Source of the DNA: Orobanche coerulescens
Lineage: Eukaryota > Streptophyta > Magnoliopsida > Lamiales > Orobanchaceae
Direction: 5' to 3'
NCBI GenBank assembly: GCA_033398695.1
Contig: CM065806.1
Coordinates: forward strand, 48,075,001 to 48,139,000
Length of the DNA stretch: 64,000 nt
Position 1 is the first letter of the stretch; each line of letters opens with the position of its first letter. Position numbers and translations under genes: made by a program. Below are positions 10,364 to 21,304 of this stretch, piece after piece. Under the pieces are notes generated by a model that did not search any database, was not told where the DNA came from, and saw nothing but the letters and a program-made list of their open reading frames with translations.

Positions 10364-12225
10364 ATGACGTCTGCTACAACTTCCAAGAGAGCCACCCTGA
10401 GATCCGCCGGAAATATCATTCCGACACGGACAGAATCCCAGCCCGCGGCGGAAGGCGACCGCGGCGACGCTAGATCCTCACTCCCACCCCCAAGGGACGG
10501 CCCTAGTCTCTCACTCGATCAGTTCCAAACCGCGGAACAGATTGAGGAGGCCATAGCCGTCCTCAGGGAGCGACGGATTGCATGCGACTCGCCCACCATC
10601 ACTCCGTCGACCATCCGCCGAGCTGGAAAGCGGAAGCTCAAGGAGATATATGTTGAGAAATCAACAGAAAACCCAGAGCATGATCGAAGGCTCTCGTTAG
10701 GCGGGATGACTCCGTCTTCAGCCGCCTAGGGAGTGATCCCTCGTGGCGACCCGGACAGTCGGGCCCGAGTCGGGAGGCATCGGAGTCCGAATCCTTCACC
10801 AGGAGTTCGGCATACCCGACTCCCAGAAGACAGGCCGGTCGACAGGCCCCCACTCGCCCAAGAAATGAGTCTGCGGGCAGAGAACTCGTCATCCACCATG
10901 GGGGCAGGGGATCGGTACATGATCGCCTCGGCTCGCGCTCCGGTAGCCAATGAGCGAGCTGTCAGGCCACGGCGATGGCCGCAATGCAGCGCCAGCTCGA
11001 CGAAATGAAGGCGCTACTAGACACTGGGGCAGGCGCCAGGAGACCGATCTCTGGACCAAGTGAACCACTCGCGGTCCAGATCGAGCTCGCCCCGGTTCAA
11101 CCAACAATCGCTCCCCCACAGACACCTCTATATGAGGGAAGATCGGACCCGGAGACCCACTTGAGCAAATTCCGGATCTACATGACTGGATGCGGAGCAT
11201 CAGATGCGACGAAGTGTCGGATGTTCCCGCTAACTCTGGGCGACCTCGCCCACAGGTGGTACATCTCGCTGCCTCCTCGCTCAATCAATTGCTTCGAGAA
11301 GTTGGCGAACAACTTTACGTCGTACTTCGCCGCCAAAGTCGCTCGCCCTGAGGGCCCCCACCGCATGATGAAAATCAAGCAGGGGAAGGACGAGCCAGAT
11401 GCAGATTACATCGACCGGGTGGACGAGATAGTCCTCACCGGTGAACCCATTAGCGACGAGCTCGCCCTCTATTCAGTCCTGGGGGGATTCTACGGCCACT
11501 CACCCATGTTCAGGCATCTCACAAAGGATATCCCCCGACCTACTCGGTCTTCGCGTCGAGCCGCCGATTTCTGGCCGGGCAGAGGATGCTCTCCCTCCGT
11601 TTAGATGAGGAACCCACCGGAGAGGGGAAGATGCCATCCCATGTTCAGAAGAAGGCGGTCGCCAAGCCCAGAAAGGCGGTCGCAAAGCCGCCTGGCGAAT
11701 TCAAAGCTTTCGGTGATGTAGAGGTTCACCTCCTCCACTACCTCTAACTGTCTCATGCCCACATCTTCAACGCAATTAAGGGGCGGGAGTGGCTTTCCAA
11801 ACCGGCCAATAAGGGACCACGGTCATCTAGACCGTAGCAAGTTCTGTGCCTATCACAAAAGTCCCGGCCACAACACCAGCCAATGCCGCGACCTCCTCAG
11901 GCAACTCTGGCGACTGTTCGAAGAAGGCAAATTAGACAACCTGGTCACCAAGCCAGAACCTCGACCAGAGAGGACCGGAGGGCGCGAGCGCCGTCAGATC
12001 GAAAGGACGCCTCCCAATCCGGTCGCCAGGATCGAACACGAGCCAGAGCATTCCGATGAATCGATTCCTCCGATCAACCCTGGCGGTCGGATTAATATGC
12101 TCCAAGCGGGAGGTGGGAGCCTCGGGGCCTTTCCCCGGTTTCCACCGCGTCAAACAGGAAGCGGAAGGCCGGCGAGGGCATTCGCCGAGTCCATATTGTG
12201 GTGCCCCGAGGCCGACCATCGCTAG
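10364..12225 (+). pseudogene. gag: R1 gag with CHHC knuckle
   Basis: Degenerate gag starting at ATG 10364 (MTSATTSKRATLR). An S-, P- and R-rich N-terminus is stopped by TAG at 10727. The frame then shifts near 10970 into the capsid-like domain (about 11110-11540), which shows YEGRSDPETHLSKFR, FPLTLGDLAHRWY, FANFT-like sequence and MKIKQGKDEPDADYIDRV, all typical of Tat-clade gag. A further shift follows near 11540. The nucleocapsid motif CAYHKSPGHNTSQC at about 11851-11892 has the C-X2-H-X4-H-X4-C form common in this clade. At least two frameshifts and one stop make it non-functional. Confidence 0.82.
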
Positions 12226-12780
12226 AAACGCGCTTATCACCTTCTCCAATAAAGACAGGGGAGGGTACAATGCCCCAAAGCGGATGCATTGGTGATCTCT
12301 GCCGTATCCTGGGAAGGCGGTCGGCCGCGTCTTTGGTCGACAACGAGCTTCGCAATATCATATTCAAAATGACTCTGGATCAGCTCGGAAACCTGACCAA
12401 ATTCATCAAGCCATTCGACACCGTGCTCCAAGGATTCGGCGACAGCGCTGTCCAAGCCTATGGGAGGATCAAGCTCTCCGTCGAGCTGATATGCATTTAC
12501 GATCCCAAGGTTAGGATCACTAGGAACCTAAATTTTGTAATAATAGATAGACCCAGCATCTATAATGGGTTCCTAGGTCGTCCATTCTTAGAAACCTTTG
12601 AGGCGGTCGCTTCGTCCTTCTTTTATTGTATCAAATTCCCCACTGCCGATGGGACGGTCGGTACTGTAAAGGGGGACCAGCTAATGGCAAAAAGATGTTT
12701 AAATTACTCCTGTGTCGCTACTGTTTTCAATACTTCCCCCGATATGTGTAACGTTGAAACGATCGACGATCGACCCATGG
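12226..12780 (+). pseudogene. pol: R1 protease region
   Basis: Aspartic protease segment joining gag to RT. It shows ITFSNKDRGGYNAP just before, then SLVDNELRNIIF where the clade has VLVDNGSS...IIF, so the glycine and serine of the D-N-G-S active site are altered. YNGFLGRPFLETFEA and the ending KGDQLMAKRC are conserved neighbours. The frame from 12240 reads on into RT. The lost active-site residues and a shift near 12290 suggest it is inactive. Confidence 0.75.
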
Positions 12781-14400
12781 AGATCGACGAACCAAACACA
12801 TCGTATCAACCCAACTCAGAGGACGGCATCTCGGATCAGTTAACGGACGACATCGAGCCAAGGATCGGTTTCGAGCCGAGTCTCGACGTCGATCCAAGGA
12901 TCGAGTCCGGAAATCGTTCCAAGCAAGAAGCGACCGTCCCCATCGAAGAGTTGGAGAGTATAGCCTTAGATCCGGCTCGACCAGAACGGGAAGTGCAGAT
13001 CGGCGCAAGCATCGACCTCGCACTGAAAGGAGATCTGGTAAATTTACTACATAAGAACATCGGAGTCTTCGCCTGGTCGCATCAAGATATGGTCGGCATA
13101 AGTCCCGAGCAATCTTGCCATTATCTGAAGATCGACCCGGCGATGAAGCCTGTTCATCAAAAACGTAGGAAATTCGGCCCCGAAAAATACGCGGCGCTCG
13201 ACATAGAGGTCCAAAAGTTGCTCGACAACAGGTTAATCGGGGTAGCTACGGACGACCCACAATGGGTCGCTAACGCGGTCCTCGTCAAGAAGCCGACTGG
13301 CTCCTGGAGGTTATGCATTGACTTTACCGACCTCAACGCGGCTTGTCCAAAAGATCACTTTCCGATGCCTCATATTGACCACTTGGTCGATAGTACTGCA
13401 GGCTGCGAAATGATGTCGTTTATGGATGCCTTCGCCGGATATCATCAAATCCCAATGGCGGAGAAAGACATAAAACACACATCTTTCCACACGGAAAAAG
13501 ACATATACTTTTGGGTCCGGATGCCGTTCGGCTTGAAGAATGCGGGGCGACCTACCAGCGCCTGGTCAACAGGATGTTCGCTAATCAGATCGGCAAGACC
13601 ATGGAGGTCTACATCGACGATATCGTGGTCAAAAGCCTCAAGAAGGAAGATCACCTCAATGATCTCGCCGAGACATTCGCCATCCTCGAAAAGTTCAACA
13701 TGAAGCTGAACCCAAAGAAATGCAACTTTGGGGTGGGCTCCGGGAAATTCCTGGGGCACATTGTCAGCCAGAGGGGGATCGAGGCGAATCCCACCAAGAT
13801 ACAGGCGATCCTCGACATGCAGGAACCTCGGAACATCAAGCAGGTACAACGCCTCACAGGTTGTCTGGCCGCCCTCAACCGTTTCATATCTCGGCTCGGC
13901 GATAAAAGCAAGCCTTTCTTCGCGACCATCAAAAACAAAAAGTTCGCATGGACGAGGGAGAGTCAGCTGGCGTTCGCCAAAATAAAGGAATATTTATCCA
14001 ATCCCCAGATCCTGGCAAAGCCGATCCCCGGGGAGAAATTATTCCTTTACCTAGCGGCCTCGGAGGTCGCGCTGAGTGCGGTCTTGGTGCGAGCGGAGGG
14101 GCTAGTCCATCTGCCGATCTACTATGTCAGTCAAGCGCTCCACGACGCTGAAACACGCTATACACCTTTGGAGAAGATCGCCTACGCTCTAGTCATGAGT
14201 GTCCGTAAGCTAAGAGCCTATTTTTTCGACCATCAAGTGGAGGTTTTGACAACCCTCCCTCTAAGGCAAGTTCTACATCGACCGGACACCAACGGGCGGC
14301 TCCTCAAATGGTCACTAGAGATCGCCCAATACGGCATCACATACGCTCCTCGCACGGCGATCAAGGGCCAAGCTCTGGCGGACTTCGTGGTGGAATTAAC
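12781..14400 (+). pseudogene. pol: R1 reverse transcriptase and first RNase H
   Basis: Ty3-type RT preceded by an acidic linker. The fingers and palm show KRRKFGPEKYAALDIEVQKLL, SWRLCIDFTDLN and FMDAFAGYHQIPM. A frameshift near 13545 separates them from the catalytic YIDDIVV at 13610-13630. Thumb and connection are intact (LGHIVSQRGIEANPTKI, LTGCLAALNRFIS). The first RNase H domain (about 13990-14400) keeps LYLAASEVALSAVLV and YAPRTAIKGQALADF. A single small deletion therefore explains the break, and the rest of this long frame is open. Confidence 0.88.
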
Positions 14401-14850
14401 ATTCCCTTACAGTCCGACCCATGTCGGTCGACCTGCCTGGAAGCTGTACGTTGACGGTTCAGCGACCAACTCGCGATCAGGGGCAGGGATCGTCCTCATT
14501 AGCCCCAACGGACAAAGCTTCACAAATGCCGTGCGTTTCGGATTTCGAGCGACCAACAATGAAGCCGAATACGAGGCCTTGGTTGGCGGGCTCGACCTGG
14601 CTCTCGCCCTAGATGTTCGTCGCCTCCATATCTTCATGGACTCCCTCCTGGTGGTGAACCAAGTCAAAGGAGAATATGAGGCACGTGGCGAACAGATGAT
14701 CAAATACCAAGAGCTGGTCGCCGAGATGTGCACGAAATTTGAAGAAGTACAAATCGAACAAGTCCCGAGAGAGCACAACTCTCAGGCCGATGCCCTATCC
14801 AAGCTAGCATCGTCGGATGGGGCAGCCGATTTCTCTAATATCCAAATTAC
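14401..14850 (+). pseudogene. pol: R1 second (archaeal-type) RNase H
   Basis: A second RNase H domain follows the first, the hallmark of the Tat clade. WKLYVDGSATNSRSGAGIVL gives the first Asp, NNEAEYEALVGGL the Glu, HIFMDSLLVVNQV the second Asp, and REHNSQADALSKLAS the last acidic residue. The domain itself is undamaged and lies in the same frame as the RT thumb. Pol therefore carries RT-RH-aRH-INT. Known elements of this type are Retand and Ogre. Confidence 0.88.
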
Positions 14851-16114
14851 AAAGTCAGAAAGGCCGGCAATCGAAAGAAGCCTGGTGGCCACAGTTGCCG
14901 TTGCCGAAGAAAGCTGGATGACTCCGTTCATCACATACTTAAAGGACGGGACGGTCACGGACGGCCGTATCAAAGCTCGCCAACTCCGGCTCCGAGCGAC
15001 CAGATACACCCTACTGGACGATCGTCTTTACAAGCGAGCTTTCGGCCTTCCCCTCCTCAAGTGTATTACAGGAGGAAGGACAGCTCGTTTTAGCCGAGAT
15101 CCACGACGGAATCTGTGGAAATCACGCTGTGGGCGAGCTCTCATCCATAAGACAACCAGTGCAAGGTTTCTTCCGCCGTCACTTGAAGGATGCGATCGCC
15201 TATGCCAGTCGTGTCATAGATGCCGATAATGGGACCAAGTATTAAAATCTCCCCGAGCGGCTCACCTCAATGTACGGCCATGGCCGTTCGCTCAATGGGG
15301 CATCGACCTTATAGGTCCCCTACCGACGGCCCCGGAGGTTGTAAGTTCGCCATCGTCGGGTCGACTATTTCACAAAATGGGCAGAGGCCGAACCGCTAAA
15401 CAAGATCGGCCAGAGCAAGTGATCAAGTTTATACGGAGAAACATCATATGCCGGTTCGGTCTACCCTGTGCCATCATCTCCGACAATGGAAAGCGGTTCG
15501 ACGGCTTAGAAGTCATGCAATTCGTGATAAGTGGGGAATCAAAAGGTTGTTCTCGGCTCCCTATCACCCTCGGACGAACAGGCGAGTAGAGCGGTGAACA
15601 AGATCCTCAAACACACAATTAAAGCACGACTCGAATCCAGGCTAGGACGATGGGCGAGCGAGCTCCCGAGCGTTTTGTGGTCTTACCGAACAACGACCCG
15701 CAATTCAACGGCGAAACCCCATTCGCCTCGCTTTGAGCGAAGCGGTGATTCCCTCGGAGATCGCCGTCCTCGGCCATCGAACCGAGCAAGAGATGACGAT
15801 CGATAATGATGTGGCCCGGCGGATCGACCTCGACATGCTCGAAGAACGCCGTGACCTCGGAGATGAAGAACACTATCCACAAAAGGAGATCCGAAAAGTT
15901 CTTCAATTCAAAGGTCAGGGAAAGGCGGTTTCAAGTGGGCGATCTCGTCCTCAAAAAGATCCAAACCCACACAGGTGTCTTTGGACCAAGTTGGGAAGGC
16001 CCCTTCAGAATATCGAAATGGCTAACTAAGGGAGCCTACGAGCTGGAACACCCCGACGGTACTCCGGACCGGTATCCCTGGAACGCTGTACATCTGAAGA
16101 AATACTATCAATGA
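14851..16114 (+). pseudogene. pol: R1 integrase, heavily frameshifted
   Basis: Integrase of R1 in at least four frame segments. The zinc-binding region is near 15060-15225 (ending CQSCHRC). The catalytic core is recognised from VDYFTKWAEAEPL and a D-N-G-like SDNGKRFDG (about 15478-15504), spread over frames. Later segments read KILKHTIKARLESRLGRWA and LWSYRTTTRNST. The C-terminal end is clean: RRFQVGDLVLKKIQTHTG, PSWEGPFRI and NAVHLKKYYQ, with TGA at 16112. The family call is safe; the reading frame is destroyed. Confidence 0.82.
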
Positions 16115-17178
16115 TAACTTTGTATTCATTTTCAACTGCCAAATGTACAAGGAACATAATGAAATATTTTTGTTCTCTATCCCATCTATTCTGGCGATCG
16201 CCCCACAAGCATATTACATATCAAGGATCGCTGTTCAAGAATGACAATCCGAGGTAGAAAACAATACACCATGGCACCGGAGGTCGATGGAACCAACGGC
16301 TTCGCCCATGCAAGGTTCCTTCGAGCTTAGATCGCCCGCCCTTCGTTTGGATACGAGGCCGGCGTAGCCGAAGGACCCTCCAAAATTAATCAGTGGACAC
16401 GATCGCCCTCCCTCAATGGTTCATCATCTAACTTGGTGAACCCGGACAATGCGACGTGCCACTACCCCCGTCTCAACGTACACCGTCGAGGGTCGCCATC
16501 TTCATGGCGAGCCGAGGTGGAAGCCGAGCTGACAAGCCGCGGGCGTGGAGTCGAATAAACCGACGACGCCCCGCGCAAGGTTTCCTCCAGACCAAGATCG
16601 CCCACCTTTCGTTTTAACACAAGGTAGGCGTAGTTTAACGGAGGACCCTCCCAAAAAGTGAGCCGCGGGATACACAACATCCCTCGCACACAAAGACACG
16701 ATAAGGGAGCTCGATCCATCGAACAACCCAACCGTACATAATTCTTCAGAACCAGCGAAACTGAAGATAGCCCGCCGGACGACATAGTTTTTATTTCCTT
16801 ACTTACAATAAGTAAACAAAAACAAGGGGGCAGAGAGGGGTCGAGCTAATCCCTAACACGATTGAACAAAAGGAACCACACACGATCGGCCTAACTCAAA
16901 CACGCGCAGGACGATCGAAGTCGTCCAACAAAAATTACAAGTAAGAATTCCGATTCAAAACATATCAATGCTTTCAACAGTCAGACAATCGATCGGATGA
17001 ACAAAACGTCGAAAGCAATCATACACATATTTGTAAAGTTGCACGCAAACATTCAAAGGCGATCGTATGAAAAGAAGAACACTTTATTCATGACGCAAGT
17101 TTAGTACATGACGGGGCCCGAAGGCATTACAAAAGGAAAACGAAAAGTACATAGTGCCGGAGGAAAACAAAATGCCTC
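16115..17178 (+). other. R1 post-pol region with a two-copy repeat
   Basis: About 1.06 kb without a credible gene. Two diverged copies of a unit containing AGATCGCCC and GAGGACCCTCC or GAAGGACCCTCC lie at about 16308-16385 and 16574-16655, about 266 bp apart. Tandem repeats after pol are common in Tat elements. The right end is the downstream side of the antisense gene. Confidence 0.6.
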
Positions 17179-18595
17179 TCAAGGCTCCGCCTGCTGATCT
17201 TCGCCCTCGGCTTGCGGATCGGCTTCCGCCTCGGGATGAATGAGTTTACCCGTGTACCAACTCAAGTCGATCCCGAAGTCGGCCAAATCAAGGATCGGCA
17301 AGGAGAACTCCGGGTGCAAAGGATGCGCGAGGGCGTAGGACTTGAAGCTCTCCATCAAGGGACCGATCTCGATCCCTGCCTCTTTTGCGGCTCGGACGGC
17401 GTCAGCATATGCCAAGTAATAGGCAAACTCGCCGGCGAACGCAACACTTTGGTAGGGATCGGTCTCGATCGCCTTCAGTTGGCCCTTGAACTCCGCGGCC
17501 GTCTTCTCAGCCTCCGCCAACTCGGCAACTTTGGCGGCATTCTCGCCCTGGGACTTCTCCAGCTCTTTCCTTGCCGCGTCCAGCTCACCGCTAAGCCGGT
17601 CAACCATCGCCTTCAGTCCGGTCGCCTCCTCTGCGCGACGCCGCGAGCTCTGGCGGGCTTCGCTCCTCGTCACGGGACCGATCGGCGGCCTCCTTGGAGC
17701 GGCTCGGCTCTGCATCAATCTATCCACATCCCGCTTGGCCCTTTTGGCCGTCTCCTCGTACTCCTTCTCCATAGCCCGGATCTGTTGGCATCCTCGATAT
17801 TTCTGTTCCGGGCGGCCTCGAGGTCGCGATGGAGATGAGCGGTGAGGGTCGCCTCAAAGTCCCTTGCACTGACGGCCATCGCCGCCGTCTCAAGAGCCAG
17901 TGGCAACGGCCGCCGCATGGCATCTCCAGATCGCCGACGAGCGATCGCATCGAGGTCGGCCGCCCAAGCCTTGGGCAAAGAGGTGGTGGCCTCGCGAACG
18001 TAAGGTGGATATCGAGAGGTTGTTGCGGAGCCTTGCTCGACGTAAAGTCCAAGACCATAGGAGAAACGTCCGGATCGGCTGCAGAACCTGCCGGCGCAAA
18101 CCAAGGAAACCAAAAGAGTTAGCCTAAGACTTACTCGTAACGCTTAGCTTGGAAAGTTCAAAACATTCTCACTGTTGACTACTCCGGGTCACGGCCGAAA
18201 AGGGCTTTCCCGAGGAGTCTCGGCGTCGGAATCGCCGACCTTTTCAAGTAGCCGAAGGCGACACTGAGCCGGACGCCGACGGCCCGGGACCAGCCCTCCG
18301 CCATCGAACAAGAAACGGGGAGCGGCGATCGGCGGCCCAAAGATAGTTAAATCCGCCTCAGCCGACGGAAGGGACGCCTCCGGCCTCCGCCTCTTGCGGT
18401 TGCGCTGGAGCTGTTCCTCACCTTGAGTTTCCGGTTCGGCGACCGGCACCGCAACGGGCTTCACCACAGGGGCAGGGCGAGACGACGTCGCGGCAACGCG
18501 ACCCGCTTTCTTTCCCATATGAAGCCGACCGAGAAAACCGGGGTTAGACATGGCGATCTCCCGTGGTAGCTCGGTGATCCGGGGAAAATAAGTCT

Positions 18596-18694
18596 CTGCC
18601 AAAGGAGAAACTAAAACAAGTTAGACACTTACGTAAACATGGCGACCTCTTGGAGACGATCGCCTCGCAGAAAAGAGTGGATAGAAAGTCATAC
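18596..18694 (-). other. Predicted intron in R1 antisense gene
   Basis: A 99-base GT-AG intron on the minus strand, with donor CTG/GTATGACTTTC and acceptor TTTCTCCTTTGGCAG. Confidence 0.6.
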
Positions 18695-18859
18695 CAGGTG
18701 CTTTCAGGTGGCGAGGATAGCGAAACAGTCGAGCTCCCAACCGGTGAGACTCGTGGCTGACTGATCGAACGTCTTTATAGGAGATCGGCAACGCGCGAAT
18801 CCGCTCCCAGACGATCGAGAAATCAAAAGGAAGATCGTCGGCCGACGGAACAAGGGATC

Positions 18860-18929
18860 CTGCAAAAAGGGAAACAAAATTAGATCAGTCCAAGGAGTAT
18901 CCAAACAAAGGGAGAAAGGAAACCCTTAC
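18860..18929 (-). other. Predicted intron in R1 antisense gene
   Basis: A 70-base GT-AG intron on the minus strand, with donor AA/GTAAGGGTTTC and a T-rich acceptor CTTTTTGCAG/G. Coding character is high on both sides and lost inside. Confidence 0.65.
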
Positions 18930-19992
18930 TTGGATTCCTCTCCCGAAAATTGGTAGGGATATCCAACTCCTCCTCCGGCGGTTCGCTCGATGCCGACCTC
19001 CAGGCACCACCAACCCAGCACCACTTTTTCAGGTCGCCTCGGGTCTTGCTCGGCACCCCGATAACCACCCTACCCTGGCGACCTTGGATATGGTACCCGC
19101 CGATCGACCCTTTCTGCACGGTCAGCTTAAAAAGATAAGTCATCTCTCCCGCAGAAGGCAGGCGAAACAACCTGTGACCGCCAAATAACGTCGCAGGCCG
19201 ATGTCTGCAGCCAGCGCTCGGCGTCACCGGAGAGGCGCCAAATTCAGGCGATCAGCAGATACGAAACGGCAAGCGGCAAGGGAAACCGCAGAGGCGGCAG
19301 TGGTCATTTCGTTGATGGCGACCATACCCTGGGAGGTCGGTCGGCACGTTCGTTCTCGGCGGGCACGTGCAATGACACATCGGAGGGAATATGATATTTG
19401 GCCCTCCAGTAGGTCATGTCCTTCAGTCGCCGAACTCCGAATCGACCAAGGGACCATTGAGACGGTTCGGCGGCCCGAAACTCCGTCCGCTTCACATGTA
19501 CATAGGGATAAGCGGCGGAGTAAGCTTCGAAATCAAACTCCGGACAGGGCCCGGCAATCCCCTCCATAAGTCTAGCAAAAGCCCTATAAACCGGGCCAGA
19601 GACGCTGTCCTTTTCCCAAGACAAACGTATCAGTTCGTCTTCCTCCACCGGCGACGCATCTCGCTCCTCCGCCCCGCAGAGCCCGCCACTACGGCCTCAT
19701 TGAAAAGCTCCTCAAGCTCTGCGGTGGAATCCCCGCACGAATAGCCTCTCGGCCGTTTCCACGGGATTCCCAGAATTTCCTCCCGGTCCCGTGGCCGCGG
19801 CGCGTAAGTGTTTCCGACCTCGAAGGCCTTAGATCCTCCCGACATATTCTCAAAAAGTTAAGGGAAAGGGAAAAATTGGGTTTCTTACCTAAAGAAAGGA
19901 AGACGGTCGGCACAGCAAGCTACGGAAATTTTTGCAGAGCTTTAGCAGGAAGACAAGGACGCGTAAAAGATGAAAATGGAGTAGCCCTAGCC

Positions 19993-20002
19993 CCTTTTAT
20001 AG
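19993..20002 (-). promoter_or_regulatory. TATA box of R1 antisense gene
   Basis: CTATAAAAGG on the minus strand, 148 bases upstream of the ATG at 19845 and outside the LTR. This is a consensus TATA box well placed for the antisense gene. Confidence 0.68.
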
Positions 20003-20327
20003 ATGGAGGCCGGGGTCTCTGGGCAAATAGGCGTAAGTCTGAGGGCTGGGATGCAACCGACAGCCAGGACGCAATAAATGCGGCCCTCGTGTCCCGCGTA
20101 CGCGTCTTTTCGAGGGCACGCCAATCGACAAAGTCTGACGAACCGTCGGACTCCCTCAATAGAAACGCGACGCGTGTCCTTGCACGGTTTCGCGAGCCCA
20201 CGTCTCTTTTCCCGCCGCTCCCAGCGCAAGGGGAGATCGTCCAAATTTGAAATCAGATCGACCGGTCGTCTAAAACATTAGCGATCGCCAAAAGTTCCAC
20301 CTCACCCCGTGTTTTCAACATCGTGCT
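20003..20327 (-). other. R1 segment between antisense promoter and PPT
   Basis: GC-rich sequence without a convincing gene. By position it would hold upstream control sequence for the antisense gene. I see no clear repeat. Confidence 0.4.
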
Positions 20328-20342
20328 GAGCTGGGGGGCAAT
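20328..20342 (+). other. R1 polypurine tract
   Basis: GAGCTGGGGGGCAAT directly before the 3' LTR, where plus-strand DNA synthesis would be primed. Confidence 0.78.
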
Positions 20343-21299
20343 TGTTGTGCGGCATTTAAACACGCCTCGAAGGCGATCGTCATAGCAGTCGGGAAGTCTA
20401 CCATGAGGGATATGCTCGGGGCAAACACCCTGAACTCGGCACCCACGGCGATCGCCTTTTGTTGATTGGCGATCGTCTTTTGTTGATTAGGCGATCGTCC
20501 TTTGTCGATTGGCGATCGTCTCGTGCCACGTATTAATCTGAGATCCGTCAGAAGTCACCAAAGCCCAAATCTCGGGCTGGGACCCGCGTGCAGATCTCAA
20601 AAGGTGCTGACAGACAAGATCGGTGCCCACCGCTCACCTACTTCACCTACCAACAGGGCCGCAGACTGCGAAATGCATCGGCAGACAAGACACAGTGCTC
20701 AGCCTGTCACCTACTTCACCTACCAACAAGATCGCCGAAAAGGTGGGTGACAGCGCTCGGGCGCATGCGAGTTCCCCGCCGACTGCATAACCAATCTGCC
20801 AAGAACTACCGCGACTTTAAGGGAAAAGCCCCACGCGACGAGACGATCGGCCGTCTTATTATAATATAAATAACTACGATCGGCCGCGATCGCAGAGGGC
20901 TCCAGGAGCTTGGTCTGCTATAAATAGAAGGTCCATAACACGTAACAAGGACCGCGAAATACACAAAGAAACAAGAGAGAGAAAAGAGAAAGACATTCTC
21001 ACACATAGAACATCCATAGCAAGAATTCACAGAACTCCATATCTGATTCTTCCGGCATTCTATACGCTCCACAGCTTAGAAAACTAGAATCCTTTACACT
21101 CTTTGTGATAGATTCTAACGTTAATATTTGTACTCAACAGTATACTTATTAATAAAATCTTGCGAGAGCATTCAAGCCCGGGATTAACAACCCCGGCAAA
21201 TCTTGTGTCATTTAATTTCTCACGGACGTGCTCCCGCACTTGTTGGTTACTCGATCATTCCAGCAACATTATCTTCGGATAATATTTTGGGTAACAACA
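20343..21299 (+). repeat. R1 3' LTR (957 bp)
   Basis: Starts TGTTGTGCGGCATTTAAAC, ends GTAACAACA, and repeats the 5' LTR including its tandem repeats and TATA box with few differences. It is followed by ATGCC. Confidence 0.94.
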
Positions 21300-21304
21300 A
21301 TGCC
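21300..21304 (+). repeat. Target site duplication of R1, right copy
   Basis: ATGCC, identical to 9265-9269. The C1 extra ORF continues immediately after it. Confidence 0.92.

Larger units (their letters stand above)
17179..19845 (-). pseudogene. R1 antisense gene, spliced, with coiled coil
   Basis: A multi-exon gene opposite to gag-pol. ATG is at 19845 (MSGGSKAFEVGNTY), and the stop precedes 17179. Exon 1 contains EEDELIRLSW after a frameshift near 19680, and then GGYHIQGRQGRVVIGVPS and DLKKWCWV, which resemble the putative gypsy-type transposase domain common in antisense ORFs of Tat elements. Intron signals on the minus strand fit: donor GTAAGG to acceptor TTTTTGCAG (18929-18860), donor GTATGA to acceptor TTTGGCAG (18694-18596) and donor GTAAGT (18134) to an acceptor near 18088 or 18079. 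The last exon encodes a K/E/A-rich coiled coil (about 17772-17480) and a conserved-looking AHPLHPEFSLPILDLADFGID. Two or more frameshifts break the first and fourth exons. Function is unknown. Confidence 0.72.
9270..21299 (+). mobile_element. R1: Tat/Retand-like Ty3 element with antisense gene
   Basis: Complete 12,030-bp element with TGTTG...CAACA LTRs of 965 and 957 bp and a perfect 5-bp duplication (ATGCC). Ty3 order gag, PR, RT, RNase H, a second RNase H and INT, followed by over 4 kb of sequence with a gene on the opposite strand, marks the Tat clade (Retand/Ogre-like). It inserted inside the extra ORF of C1 in the same orientation. The LTRs are very alike, so it is the youngest of the nested set on the left, but gag and pol already carry frameshifts. 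Confidence 0.92.

Noticed and set aside
17212..17838. Plus-strand frame of 208 codons over the R1 antisense gene
   Set aside because: The minus strand has a coiled-coil protein with intron signals and a promoter. The plus frame is its shadow in GC-rich sequence.
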